Under the pieces are notes generated by a model. The model worked only from the letters and a program-made list of their open reading frames with translations, was not told the DNA's origin and made no database searches. From positions 3,569,490 to 3,633,489 of the forward strand of contig NZ_SJPP01000001.1 of NCBI RefSeq assembly GCF_007860075.1: DNA of 64,000 bases. Reading direction: 5' to 3'. The first letter of the stretch is position 1. Each line of letters starts with the position of its first letter. This document shows positions 8,649 through 17,622 of the stretch, piece after piece. Source of the DNA: Symmachiella macrocystis. GTDB lineage: Bacteria; Planctomycetota; Planctomycetia; Planctomycetales; Planctomycetaceae. Both the position numbers and the translations under genes were made by a program.

Positions 8649-9479
8649 CTATTGAAATAGTTTCGGATCGACCGTCCACTGGCCGAAATCGTTCTCGCCC
8701 GGCTTGACCGTCACGGTCACGAGGCCTTTTTTCCAGGTCTGTGGCGCGTCGCCTTGGGAGGCTGCCGTGACGTCGGTCGGGACTTCGTGCCACACATGAA
8801 ACGTCCATTCACCGGCCGGGAGGTTTTTGATCGTAAAGCGGCCTTCCTTGTCGGTGACAGCCATATAGGGATGATCTTGAACGAGTAGCCAACCGGTCAT
8901 CCAAGCGTGAATCGAACAACTGACCTTCGCCGGCGCCCGCTCGACACGGCGCGCCGAGCGGCGGTCTTCGGTTTCGGGGGGAGAAACAGCGTTAAACGGC
9001 AGATTCCGCTTCAAATACGCAGCTGTGTTATGCGCGATCTTGTCGTCATTTTTAATCAACAATATTTGCGTGGTTCGCAGCGTTGTTACGTGTGGCACGA
9101 ATCGACAATCCTTGTTGGCCAACAAGACATCCGCCTTGGCCGATTCGGCATACGACTCATGAATCGGCGGCGTCTTACGTCGCGGCATTTCTAGCCAGAT
9201 CACGACGTTGGCGATGCCGCGACTCTCTTTATCGACCCGTAGTTGCTCTGAATGCAGATCGAACGGCCCGCAGAATTCGGCGTCCTTGTTGAGTTCCAAT
9301 GCTTCGGCCACCGGCGGTTCACCACCGTAAACGAATTGCCCGCTCAGGTCGCCCCATGCGTCGGCTGCATCATCTGCGGAAACCGTGCTCACCAGATCGC
9401 CGTGCGGAGAGCCAGTCCATCCGGCACAACAAAATGTGCCCACGACCAAAATGAAACCAATTGCCTTTGAGCCTGACAT
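8649..9479 (-). CDS. Exported carboxypeptidase-regulatory-like/cupredoxin-like protein
   Basis: The function is not known. The protein starts with a signal peptide (MSGSKAIGFILVVGTFCCAGW). The middle contains VVIWLEMPRRK and FVPHVTTLRTTQILLIKNDD, which resemble the beta-strands of plastocyanin-like or methylamine-utilisation-like proteins. The C-terminal part has YMAVTDKEGRFTIKNLPAG and EWTFHVWHE, the signature of a carboxypeptidase regulatory-like (Ig-type) domain. CSIHAWM may hold a metal or structural Cys/His pair. The frame can start at GTG 9491, but ATG 9479 has GAGGTG about nine bases upstream and gives 276 residues. It lies between a sugar dehydrogenase and a ManD-like enzyme on the same strand. 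Confidence 0.7.
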   Translation of the reverse strand: MSGSKAIGFILVVGTFCCAGWTGSPHGDLVSTVSADDAADAWGDLSGQFVYGGEPPVAEALELNKDAEFCGPFDLHSEQLRVDKESRGIANVVIWLEMPRRKTPPIHESYAESAKADVLLANKDCRFVPHVTTLRTTQILLIKNDDKIAHNTAAYLKRNLPFNAVSPPETEDRRSARRVERAPAKVSCSIHAWMTGWLLVQDHPYMAVTDKEGRFTIKNLPAGEWTFHVWHEVPTDVTAASQGDAPQTWKKGLVTVTVKPGENDFGQWTVDPKLFQ

Positions 9480-9579
9480 AACTAACGACACCTCGAATCA
9501 AGTTGACAACCGACAAAAGAATACGGTGTTATTTGATTGTATCGAACTTGGCGTCAGGAGGATACGAACGGCGGTGAGG

Positions 9580-10806
9580 TTACGGTTTGACACTGGTGCC
9601 ATCCGCGCGGCGATAATTGCCCCAGAACATGTCAAACGGCGGGGCGTCGGTGATCGGAAACTTCGCTGCTAATGTTTCGTCGATGTCGATCCCCAGTCCG
9701 GGACCATCATTCACATCGTAATATCCATCACGCAATTCCGGGCAGCCGGGGAACACATCTTGCTCGGCTTGGTTGAATTCGTGGGCTTCTTGAATGCCAA
9801 AATTCGGGACAGCCAAATCCAGGTGGATATTGGCCGCATGCCCGACCGGCGAGACATCCCCCGGCCCATGCCAAGCGGTCCGCACGCCAAACAGCTCACA
9901 CATGGCGGCCATTTTGCGGGCGGGGGTCAGTCCCCCGATTTGCGAAATGTGCACGCGCATAAAATCGATCAGTCGCCCGCTCACCAACGGTATCCATTCA
10001 TGCGGATTGTTGAATAACTCTCCCATGGCAAGCGGGGTGCTGCTTTGTTGCCGCAACTGCGAGAAATAACCGGCATCCTCCGGACTAAACGGGTCTTCCA
10101 AATAGAACAAACGATGTTGCTCCAAATCTTTGGCCAGTCCCATCGCCAATATCGGCGGTACGCGTTCGTGCACGTCGTGAATCAATTCCACTTCGTCGCC
10201 CAGTTGATTCCGCAGATGCTCAAACAATCGCGGAATCGCCCGGACGTAGGGGCGTGGTTCCCAGATTTCGGTGCGGCGATTTTCGGGAACATCATCTGCA
10301 CCTGTCGTCTCTCCACTGCCATAGGTCCCCATGCCGGGAATCGCGACCTGCGCCCGCACATGGCGGTAACCCGCCTGTAGAAATCCGCGGACTTGGTCCT
10401 CGACCTCTTGGAAATCACTGCCCGAGGCATGCCGATACGTATCGACAGCAGAGCGGCATTTGCCCCCCAGCAGTTGATAGACGGGCACTCCGGCGACTTT
10501 CCCCAGGATATCCCACAGCGCCATGTCGACACCGCTGAGGGCATTGTTCAGCACCGGACCATTCCGCCAATAGGAACTGACAAACGCCGACTGCCAGATG
10601 TCTTCGATGTCGAGCGGATTCTTACCGAGCAAGAACGGCCGCAAATACTCATCGACCGCCGTCTGCACGACCCGCGCACGTTGAGTAAAGGTCGCGCAGC
10701 CCAGTCCGTACAACCCCGGTTGGTCGGTCAGCACTTTGACCACGACCAGCCGAATCCCCGCCGGAGCAGTGAGGATCGTTTTCACATCGGTGATTTTCAA
10801 CGGCAC
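9580..10806 (-). CDS. Enolase-superfamily dehydratase, ManD/RspA-like
   Basis: Members of this branch dehydrate sugar acids such as D-mannonate or D-gluconate using Mg2+, or are of unknown function (RspA, called starvation sensing). The N-terminal capping region GLYGLGCATFTQRARVV, IEDIWQ, YWRNGPVLNNALSGVDMALWDI and YQLLGGKCR match the mannonate dehydratase subfamily closely. In the barrel, LIHDVHERVPP, YLEDPFSPEDAGYF and MGELFNNPHEW supply the expected Asp, Glu and Glu metal ligands, and TAWHGPGDVSPVGHAAN a late His/Asp site. Length (408) is typical. The start is GTG 10806. A glycerophosphodiesterase gene ends 28 bases upstream, so the two are probably co-transcribed. Confidence 0.85.
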   Translation of the reverse strand: MPLKITDVKTILTAPAGIRLVVVKVLTDQPGLYGLGCATFTQRARVVQTAVDEYLRPFLLGKNPLDIEDIWQSAFVSSYWRNGPVLNNALSGVDMALWDILGKVAGVPVYQLLGGKCRSAVDTYRHASGSDFQEVEDQVRGFLQAGYRHVRAQVAIPGMGTYGSGETTGADDVPENRRTEIWEPRPYVRAIPRLFEHLRNQLGDEVELIHDVHERVPPILAMGLAKDLEQHRLFYLEDPFSPEDAGYFSQLRQQSSTPLAMGELFNNPHEWIPLVSGRLIDFMRVHISQIGGLTPARKMAAMCELFGVRTAWHGPGDVSPVGHAANIHLDLAVPNFGIQEAHEFNQAEQDVFPGCPELRDGYYDVNDGPGLGIDIDETLAAKFPITDAPPFDMFWGNYRRADGTSVKP

Positions 10807-10834
10807 GCCCCTTTGGATCGATTGACATTCACAA

Positions 10835-11692
10835 TCACTTCGACTTCGTTCGATAGACCGGTTTCAACCGCGGGATGCCGACCTCGTCGGCCACCTTCAG
10901 CATTGCTGCCAGTTCGTCGACCAAGGGAAACTGGACGCCACTTTCAAACAACTGCTGCACGACCTCCGCATCGTTAACACAACAATAATTGATCCGCACG
11001 TGGTGCATCGTGAGTTTTTGCGTGTGGTCGGGAGAAACGGTTTTCCCTCGCAGTAATTGAATAAAGCCCGCCCCCATGGCGATCGTTTCATCGACGTACT
11101 GCAGGTTATTGCCTTGACGCTCCATATTGCAGATTAAAATTTCCTCATCAACCTGACGGGCGGCTTGGGCGGCTTTTTTGTTGCAGGCCAATAATGCCTG
11201 ATGCTGCCGCTCGTGAGCGATGATTCGTCGCGTCGTCTTCTCGGCCAATTCCGCATTCCCTTTCAGGTGCACGTTCAGCCAGATATTCTCCGGCATGATC
11301 TTCAAGGCTTCATCAAGCGTCGGGATTCGTTCTCCGGCAAACTCAGCCGACTTCCAACTTCCCGCGTCCAGTTTCTTGAGTTCCGCCAGCGTAAAGTCCC
11401 CCACCGGGCCGCTGCCGTCGGTGGTGCGATCGAGCGTGGGGTCGTGCAGCAACACCAGCTGTCCGTCCTTGGTGAGCGCCACATCGAATTCGATCATTTG
11501 CGCCCCCAATCGAATCGCCTCGCGAAACGCCGCCAACGTGTTCTCCGGATGCGTATTGCTCGCCCCGCGATGTGCGCAAATCCCCCGCTGCGGCATGTCA
11601 ACGCCCTGGGGAGACTCGGCAAACGATCTACAAACCCCCGTTGTGGCGATGGCGAGTGCACTGAAAAACAATAGAAAAAACGGCTGTCGCAT
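10835..11692 (-). CDS. Glycerophosphodiester phosphodiesterase, exported
   Basis: These enzymes hydrolyse glycerophosphodiesters to glycerol-3-phosphate and an alcohol. The 285-residue product has an N-terminal signal (MRQPFFLLFFSALAIATTG). The GDPD catalytic motifs are intact: CAHRGASNTHPENTLAAF with the HR and E-N, then MIEFDVALTKDGQLVLLHD with the E-x-D metal site and catalytic His, then LDRTTDGSG. AGAAAGG about ten bases before ATG 11692 supports the start. The same GDPD fold also occurs in sphingolipid-related enzymes, so the natural substrate is open. Confidence 0.88.
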   Translation of the reverse strand: MRQPFFLLFFSALAIATTGVCRSFAESPQGVDMPQRGICAHRGASNTHPENTLAAFREAIRLGAQMIEFDVALTKDGQLVLLHDPTLDRTTDGSGPVGDFTLAELKKLDAGSWKSAEFAGERIPTLDEALKIMPENIWLNVHLKGNAELAEKTTRRIIAHERQHQALLACNKKAAQAARQVDEEILICNMERQGNNLQYVDETIAMGAGFIQLLRGKTVSPDHTQKLTMHHVRINYCCVNDAEVVQQLFESGVQFPLVDELAAMLKVADEVGIPRLKPVYRTKSK

Positions 11693-11820
11693 GGTTGGCC
11701 TTTCTGCCTACGTAGGAATTCCCTGAAAGCGGAGTGGATGAACGGGGGAGGATTACACTAACATCAATAACGGGGCGGTCGCCGCCATTCAAGATTCCTC
11801 TCGATCCATCGAAACCCTCC

Positions 11821-13836
11821 ATGTCCGATCCTCCTGCCAGACCACAGGCACTACCACCGCGTCTCTCTTGGGCGCTCGGCATGGTTATTGGCGGCACGTT
11901 GGCCTATTGCATCGGCTTGCAGATGCTGCTTGAGGATCAATCGCTTTCCTCCAATATGATCAGTTCCGGCCTGTGGCGAAAGGTCGTCAGCATTTTTGGC
12001 GGCGAAGTCAAAGCCAATCCCGCCGCCAATGCACTCACAGCGGTCGTTCCCTTTTTCCGTTTGCTGCTGATCAATGGCACGGCGAGCGTTGTTACGTGGC
12101 TGGCTGGGGCGTTCTGGTTGAGTCGCAAACGCGGCGAAGAATACGTCGATTCGCTCGCCTATTGGGGCTGGCGAGGCTGGCCGTGGTTGTTGCTGCCGTT
12201 TGTCTGGCAAATCCTGTGGCTGATCTCCCTGGGTGGCACGTGGAATCCATTCGTCACCGCCAGCACGCCCTTCTGGTTGGCAATCAGCTGCGCCGGTTGG
12301 GGGGCCACATTTTTCACATTGGCTTTGCCGCGACAAGATTCCCAAACCATCGACGCCACTCCACCGCAGCGCGTTCCCTGGGCATTGTGGTTGGGAATCG
12401 CACTGTTCGTCGGCTGTTTCTTCGCCATGAACCGGCAACTGTATTACGGGCTGCAAACGCCACACGGCGATTCAGCGATGTACGAAGAGCATCTTTGGAA
12501 TCTCACGCACGGCAAAGGCTTTCGCAGCTTTCTGGATTACAACACCGAGCGGCAGCCGCCGGAGTTTCGTCTGTTTTTGGGCGAGCATATCCAAGTCGTG
12601 CATGTGTTGTTGTTGCCGGTGTATCTCATCTGGCGTTCGCATCTGACGTTAGAGTTGTGCGAAACCATTGCCTTGGCCAGCGGGGCGTTGGCGGTATTTT
12701 TCATCGGGCGGCGACATTCCGGTTCGCGCCGTGGTGCCGCCCTGCTCGCCGGCGCGTACCTGCTCTATTTTCCGCTGCATTTTTTGGATATCGAAATCGA
12801 CTTCAAAACGTTCCGCCCGATTTGTTTCGGCGTACCGGCGATACTTTTTGCGCTTGATCAATGGGAGCGCGGGCGTGTTAAGACGATGCTGTTGTTACTC
12901 GCCGTTGCTCTTTCGGCCAAAGAAGACTACGCGATGATTCTCGCCCCGCTGGGGATATGGATCGCCCTACACCGGCAGGCGGAGGCGGACCATCCTCTCC
13001 CGCGCAAACGGCTCTGGTGGCTGGGAGGATGTATGGCACTGTTTGGAGTGCTATATTTGATGTTGGTGATCAAATTCGCCATCCCCTACTTTCGGGGCGG
13101 CGATGTGCATTACGTGCGTTATTTCCCCGAAGATCTGGGCGCAACGCCCGGCGAAATGGTGCGCAATGTCTTTATCCATCCACTGCGAGTGGCCGGGTAT
13201 CTGTTCACGCCGGGCAATTTGCTGTTCGCGCTGTATTTGTTGTTGCCGCTCGGCGGATTGCCGTTATTGTCTCCCACGCGGTTGGCGGTGGCGGCTCCGT
13301 TGTTTGGTGTGCTGTGCCTGAATCAACTTGCCCGTGATACGCAACACCACTTCCATGCGCCGTTGATACCGATTCTTTTCTGGGCAGCGGCCGCATCGCT
13401 GACGACCACTGCACGATTTCGGCCGCGGTGGGCATTCGCCTGCGCGTTGTGTACGGGATTGTTTTTCAGTGTCGGGCCGACGGGAATCGCATTTTGGGAC
13501 CCCGCATCCGCCTATTATTGGGAGCGCTGGTACGTGCCGGGTGAACGGGCTGAGAAATTCGCGGAAGTGATCGAGCAAATCCCCGCCGAATCAAAAGTCG
13601 CCTCGACCGATTTCGTGCATCCACGCTTCACGCATTACGCGCGGTCGTATGACTACAGCGACTACCGCCCCGTCGTCCCGGATGACACGGATTACATCGT
13701 GATTGATACGCGGCATCGCTACAGCAACATCAAGCTGCCGAGTGAGGTCAAGGAATTTCGCGACAATCCGCAAACCTGGGAATTGTTACCTGATCGCACT
13801 GACGGTTACTTCATCGTGCTGCGTCGCCGCCGCTGA
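11821..13836 (+). CDS. DUF2079 multi-pass membrane protein
   Basis: This is a predicted inner-membrane protein of 671 residues with roughly a dozen hydrophobic segments from residue 20 to 570. It carries the DUF2079 hallmarks HGDSAMYEEHLWNLTHGKGF, LGEHIQVVHVLLLPVYLIW and DIEIDFKTFRPICFGVPAI. DUF2079 resembles GT-C type glycosyltransferases, but no reaction is established. The C-terminal 100 residues (VASTDFVHPRFTHYARSYDY) look extracytoplasmic. The open frame begins at 11734, but ATG 11821 starts the homologous part. It is divergent from the GDPD gene. Confidence 0.8.
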   Translation: MSDPPARPQALPPRLSWALGMVIGGTLAYCIGLQMLLEDQSLSSNMISSGLWRKVVSIFGGEVKANPAANALTAVVPFFRLLLINGTASVVTWLAGAFWLSRKRGEEYVDSLAYWGWRGWPWLLLPFVWQILWLISLGGTWNPFVTASTPFWLAISCAGWGATFFTLALPRQDSQTIDATPPQRVPWALWLGIALFVGCFFAMNRQLYYGLQTPHGDSAMYEEHLWNLTHGKGFRSFLDYNTERQPPEFRLFLGEHIQVVHVLLLPVYLIWRSHLTLELCETIALASGALAVFFIGRRHSGSRRGAALLAGAYLLYFPLHFLDIEIDFKTFRPICFGVPAILFALDQWERGRVKTMLLLLAVALSAKEDYAMILAPLGIWIALHRQAEADHPLPRKRLWWLGGCMALFGVLYLMLVIKFAIPYFRGGDVHYVRYFPEDLGATPGEMVRNVFIHPLRVAGYLFTPGNLLFALYLLLPLGGLPLLSPTRLAVAAPLFGVLCLNQLARDTQHHFHAPLIPILFWAAAASLTTTARFRPRWAFACALCTGLFFSVGPTGIAFWDPASAYYWERWYVPGERAEKFAEVIEQIPAESKVASTDFVHPRFTHYARSYDYSDYRPVVPDDTDYIVIDTRHRYSNIKLPSEVKEFRDNPQTWELLPDRTDGYFIVLRRRR

Positions 13837-13862
13837 CAGGCCGGTCATTCAACCTCGCTCGC

Positions 13863-14867
13863 TCAAAACCACTTCTCTTTGTCGGCCGGGGTCAAGAACT
13901 CTTCACCGTTGATGTAACGGCGAATATTCTCCAACAATGTTTCGGTATGTCGTTCGGCGATGCGCGGCGAGGCGGCCGCGACGTGCGGCGTGATGAGTAC
14001 GTTTTCCATGCCCCACAGCGGATGGTCGGCGGGGAGCGGTTCGACTTCAAACACGTCCAGTGCTGCGCCGGCAATCTGTCCTGCCTCGAGTGCGGTGGTC
14101 AGCGCCCCCAAGTCGACAATCGCACCGCGTCCAATATTAATCAGATAGGCCGAGTCTCGCATTTGCTGAAGCTGTTCGGTCGAGAAAAGTTTTTCTGTCT
14201 CCGGCGTGTGCGGGGCGGCGATTACCACAAAATCACTGGAGGCCAACAGGTCGGGAAGTTGGCGGATCGGCCATATTTCCGGCAGGACATCGGGGATCTC
14301 ACGGCGGACCGGATCGACGCCCAGCACATGCATGCCAAAGGCGCGGGCCCGGCAAGCGATTTCACCACCGATGCTCCCCACGCCGACAATCCCCAGCGTG
14401 CAATCAGCCAGATGCAGTGCGCCGCGGTCAATGGCATTGACTTGCCCCGGCCCGTTCACAAAATCGGCCCGGGCTTCTTCTCCACCGACCGGTGCCCACC
14501 GAGATTGCATTTGTTGCCGCAAATAAATATGGGAATTGCGCGCGAACATCAGCACGTAGCCGAGCACGTGATCGGCGATGACGTCGTAAAACAAGCCCCG
14601 CATATTTGTCAACTGGCAAGGATGCGCGACCAATTCTGGAAAGAGGTAATGCTCCAAACTAGCGGTCGGTGACTGCACCCAGTCCAACTGCTTTGCACGT
14701 GCCAACAGTTGTGGTGTCAGCTTTCCGAAGAACGCGGTTGCCTCGACGATTGCTTCGTCGGCGGTCGCTTGATCGGCTGCATTCACAACAACCATGTCTT
14801 GCGCCGCATCCTGAATTCGTTGCAGACGCAGATCGTCGACGGGCGGAAAGATGACAAGTTTTTTCAT
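13863..14867 (-). CDS. D-isomer-specific 2-hydroxyacid dehydrogenase
   Basis: It is predicted to reduce a 2-keto acid or oxidise a D-2-hydroxyacid with NAD(P). The Rossmann motif GIVGVGSIGGEIACRARAFG is intact. The catalytic set is visible: Arg in INIGRGAIVD, Glu in ALDVFEVEPLP and His in ITPHVAAASP. Length (334) fits the family. The substrate cannot be inferred from neighbours. The gene converges with DUF2079 (26 bases apart). Confidence 0.88.
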   Translation of the reverse strand: MKKLVIFPPVDDLRLQRIQDAAQDMVVVNAADQATADEAIVEATAFFGKLTPQLLARAKQLDWVQSPTASLEHYLFPELVAHPCQLTNMRGLFYDVIADHVLGYVLMFARNSHIYLRQQMQSRWAPVGGEEARADFVNGPGQVNAIDRGALHLADCTLGIVGVGSIGGEIACRARAFGMHVLGVDPVRREIPDVLPEIWPIRQLPDLLASSDFVVIAAPHTPETEKLFSTEQLQQMRDSAYLINIGRGAIVDLGALTTALEAGQIAGAALDVFEVEPLPADHPLWGMENVLITPHVAAASPRIAERHTETLLENIRRYINGEEFLTPADKEKWF

Positions 14868-15002
14868 AGCGTATCGGTTCTGGTTGAGGCGTCAAAGCAT
14901 TGCGTAATCACAAGCGCCGCGACTTAGTTTTGAGATTGAAATTTCACAGTTGTCCGGTCGGGTTCATTCCGTTCTCTACTTCGCAGCTTTGGTAATATGA
15001 TA

Positions 15003-15015
15003 CCACGTCACGTGG
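15003..15015. promoter_or_regulatory. Perfect palindrome CCACGT-C-ACGTGG, possible operator
   Basis: Two six-base half sites surround one base. It sits between a dehydrogenase gene and the csrA homologue, about 40 bases ahead of a promoter-like sequence. The binding protein is unknown. Confidence 0.35.
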
Positions 15016-15051
15016 CTGTTGTTTCATCACTTGGGTGCGCGCAAACGTAAT

Positions 15052-15080
15052 TTGTCAAGTATCGATTCCTAAAAATACAA
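15052..15080 (+). promoter_or_regulatory. Candidate promoter for the csrA homologue
   Basis: TTGTCA at 15052-15057 (five of six consensus bases) and TACAAA at 15075-15080 (four of six) are separated by 17 bases. Confidence 0.4.
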
Positions 15081-15223
15081 AGACTTTTTTCATCCATAAT
15101 CCGACGTTTTGGAGCTTGCTCTTCCGAGGACTGTTCGACAAAATGGGACACCAACGCATGACGTTCGATGCGTGTTTTCTGATTTCTTCTTTCGACTCTT
15201 ATTCAGATTCAAGAGGCTGGTTG

Positions 15224-15406
15224 ATGCAAGTCATCTCACGTGCTGAAAGCGAATCGATTCAGTTTGGCAAAAACTTGACCTTAACCGTGGTGGAGATCAC
15301 CGACGAATACGTCCGCTTGGGCATGACTTCCACGGATGGCGAACTGAACTACTGGGAAGAGATCCTGTACCTGCAAACACAAGAGGCGGAATTGCAGCTC
15401 AATTAA
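15224..15406 (+). CDS. csrA: CsrA-family carbon storage regulator, divergent
   Basis: CsrA is a small dimeric RNA-binding protein that controls translation by binding GGA motifs in leaders. The 60-residue product aligns along its whole length: MQVISRAESESIQFG matches the first strand, LTLTVVEITDEYVRLGM the middle strands, and YWEEILYLQ the last strand and helix start. The usual Leu4 is Ile and the critical Arg44 is Trp44, so classical RNA binding is doubtful. The frame is open from 15035, but ATG 15224 has AAGAGG seven bases upstream and begins exactly at the homology. It stands alone; no flagellar genes or fliW are near. Confidence 0.8.
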   Translation: MQVISRAESESIQFGKNLTLTVVEITDEYVRLGMTSTDGELNYWEEILYLQTQEAELQLN

Positions 15407-15453
15407 CACTTTGTGAGACAGCTCGAAATGACGCGTCCCTCTGCTGACCGGTA

Positions 15454-16278
15454 TTACTCATGGAAGCTGTGCGTATCGTCAGGAAACGAATTGTCACGAG
15501 TTTCCTGAATGTAATTCCGCACCGATGAGTCGACAATGCTTCGCAGGTCCGCGTACTTTTTGAGAAATTTTGGTGCGAATCCGGGGGTTAACCCCAGCAT
15601 GTCGTTGGTCACCAAAACCTGCCCATCGCAATCCGGGCCGGCGCCAATGCCGATTGTGGGAATCGTCAACGTGGCTGTGATTTCAGCGGCAATTTCCCGT
15701 GGAACGCACTCCAAAACAATCGCAAAAGCTCCCGCATCTTGCGCTGCTAAGGCATCGTTCAGCAACGGTTGTTTGTCACGCTGCACCTTGTAGCCGCCAA
15801 TTGAGAGTACGGATTGTGGTTTGAGCCCGACGTGAGCCATCACCGGCACATCAGCGCCCGTCAATTTTGCGATGGTGCCCGCCTGGTTGACCCCCCCCTC
15901 GAGCTTGACTGCTGCTGCGCCTGTTTCTTTGATCAACCGTCCGGCGTTTTCCAACGCTTGTTCGGGGCTGACATGAAACGACATGAACGGCATGTCCACG
16001 ATGACCAACGCCTGCTTGACCGCGCGGACAACCATCTCCGCATGGTAGATCATCTGCTCGACCGTGACCCGTAATGTGGAATTCCGGCCTTGGACCACCA
16101 TGCCCAGCGTGTCGCCGACAAGAATGGCATCGATGCCAATTTCATCCAAGAGCTGTGCCCACGTGAAGTCGTACGCCGTCAACACCGTGAGCTTACGGCC
16201 CTGTTGTTTTGCCGCTGAAAATTGAGGTACGGTCCAAGGGGAAGCGGGCTGTCCGCCGTTGTCAGCATCTGTAGTCAT
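15454..16278 (-). CDS. panB: 3-methyl-2-oxobutanoate hydroxymethyltransferase
   Basis: PanB transfers a hydroxymethyl group from methylene-tetrahydrofolate to ketoisovalerate, the first committed step to pantothenate and coenzyme A. Conserved segments include LTAYDFTWAQLLDE, ILVGDTLGMVVQG, VVDMPFMSFH, AAVKLEGG, VMAHVGLKPQS, IVLECVPREIA and TIGIGAGPDCDGQVLV, with the Mg2+-binding Asp residues in VGD and VDMP. Length (274) is slightly above the E. coli protein because of a short N-terminal extension. No panC or panD is adjacent, so the pathway is dispersed. Confidence 0.95.
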   Translation of the reverse strand: MTTDADNGGQPASPWTVPQFSAAKQQGRKLTVLTAYDFTWAQLLDEIGIDAILVGDTLGMVVQGRNSTLRVTVEQMIYHAEMVVRAVKQALVIVDMPFMSFHVSPEQALENAGRLIKETGAAAVKLEGGVNQAGTIAKLTGADVPVMAHVGLKPQSVLSIGGYKVQRDKQPLLNDALAAQDAGAFAIVLECVPREIAAEITATLTIPTIGIGAGPDCDGQVLVTNDMLGLTPGFAPKFLKKYADLRSIVDSSVRNYIQETRDNSFPDDTHSFHE

Positions 16279-16483
16279 CGGGTCGCGTCTTTTTTATCTT
16301 GGGTGATCTCAAAATCCATCCGTCGCGGCGATTCCCGGGGGATTCATGTCGCCACATGGAAAATGATTGCCGTCGGCACTCAACCCGTGTATCCTAACGA
16401 ACGAGGTCTCCGAAGTCACATAGGTTCGCCATGCCCGCTTCAGCAGGCTAGCAGACCTGTTTATTATCACATCAGGAGCACAG

Positions 16484-17275
16484 ATGATGCTGCGATCCCA
16501 TAACCTAGGGCAGGCGATGCGGTACAGCGCAATCGCGGTCGGATTGGTCGCACTAGCACTGTTGGCTGCAGAGTCGGCGTTTGCTCAAGATAAGACCACA
16601 AAGCCCGATCCAGCAAATACGCTGGCTGGAAAAATAAAATCCGTCGAGAAAAAAGGCCGCACGCTGGTGTTGTCGATCGAGACGGAGAACGGGGAAACCG
16701 TCGAGCAACTGCTCACAACGCGTACGCCCTTAATGATCAAGGGAGCCGGGGATTCTGGCTTTCTACGACCCGGGGCGGTCGTCTACACGAAGGCTTACCA
16801 AAGCAAAGATAAGAAGTTGTTCGGCAAGGAATTCAAAGTCTACTTGGATGGCTCGCGGTTTCGCGGTGTCAAAAAGGGCAAGACTGCTGAGGTCCTCGAG
16901 GTGATGGGGGTGATCGCTCAGCTGGATAAAGAGCAGATGACAATCAACGTTGGACGCGGTGGTCCGGGCATCGTGCAGTTGGAGGAAGGCTATAAGGTCA
17001 ATATCGAATCGGCTAACCACGCATTGATTGTTCCGGGAGCGGATGTCGTGTTGACTGGTAGGCCAACTCGTGGTCGTTTTAAGGCGACTGCTGTCGAGAT
17101 CAATCTGGAGAAGCCGTTGAACGCCGAAAAGTATTTTGCGACTCAGGAGAATGGCTCCAAGCGCGGCCGCAAACGTTCACGCGGGGCATCCACCGCCTCG
17201 AAGTCGGACAAGAAATCAGAAGGGGATTCGGTCGCCAATCCGTTCGCTGAGATCGACAAAAAAGAGAAAAAGTAG
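16484..17275 (+). CDS. Exported protein of unknown function
   Basis: I do not recognise a family with confidence. The 263-residue product has a signal peptide (hydrophobic AIAVGLVALALLAAESAFA, cleavage near AFA-QD). The mature part looks like two or three beta-rich modules (KIKSVEKKGRTLVLSIETENG; VMGVIAQLDKEQMTINVG), and the C-terminal 50 residues are Lys/Arg/Ser-rich and likely disordered. AGGAG lies five bases before ATG 16484; ATG 16487 is equally placed at eight bases. It probably is a planctomycete-restricted periplasmic or envelope protein. Confidence 0.65.
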   Translation: MMLRSHNLGQAMRYSAIAVGLVALALLAAESAFAQDKTTKPDPANTLAGKIKSVEKKGRTLVLSIETENGETVEQLLTTRTPLMIKGAGDSGFLRPGAVVYTKAYQSKDKKLFGKEFKVYLDGSRFRGVKKGKTAEVLEVMGVIAQLDKEQMTINVGRGGPGIVQLEEGYKVNIESANHALIVPGADVVLTGRPTRGRFKATAVEINLEKPLNAEKYFATQENGSKRGRKRSRGASTASKSDKKSEGDSVANPFAEIDKKEKK

Positions 17276-17524
17276 CTCGACAGATCCGACTGAGCACAGG
17301 GTATGTGCACAAAGCAGCGGGCACAGGGGGGTTGGGGCGTGTGTTGCGATACAATGCAAATGGCGCAAAATGATACGCTCGATTCCGCCCGGTGTTTTAT
17401 TATGGGACGATCCTTGCCGGTGCCCGTATCCACAGTCGCGTTCACCCAGGATATATGTCTTTTGAGTATGATGACTTACGTCCATTGACTCAAAACGGTG
17501 CGATTTGGCATCATTAATGCTTTA

Positions 17525-17530
17525 TATAAT
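17525..17530 (+). promoter_or_regulatory. Perfect TATAAT -10 box of a possible small-RNA promoter
   Basis: The hexamer matches the consensus exactly. No good -35 box sits at the ideal distance; TTGGCA at 17505-17510 is only 14 bases away, and TTGACT at 17486 is too far. Confidence 0.3.
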
Positions 17531-17580
17531 CACCGCCGTGGTGGTAAGCGTTGGCCCGCACTTCCGCCATTGGTACACTG

Positions 17581-17622
17581 GAAAACGTTCCGCACCTTGT
17601 TGTGCGGAACGTTTTCTTTTTC
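17581..17622 (+). terminator. Strong intrinsic terminator
   Basis: A perfect 15-base inverted repeat (17581-17595 with 17602-17616) has a six-base loop and is followed by T-rich sequence. It lies 306 bases past the nearest upstream stop codon, which is far for that gene's own terminator. Confidence 0.9.

Larger units (their letters stand above)
14868..15223. other. Leader region upstream of the csrA homologue
   Basis: No protein gene is supported here. The stretch contains a perfect 13-base palindrome at 15003-15015 and a promoter-like TTGTCA/TACAAA pair at 15052-15080 pointing toward the CsrA homologue. A transcript from there would have an untranslated leader of about 135 bases. Confidence 0.5.

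Noticed and set aside
11851-12465. Minus-strand frame of 204 codons
   Set aside because: It is antisense to the DUF2079 gene and has a low-complexity, Gln/Arg-rich translation typical of a shadow frame.
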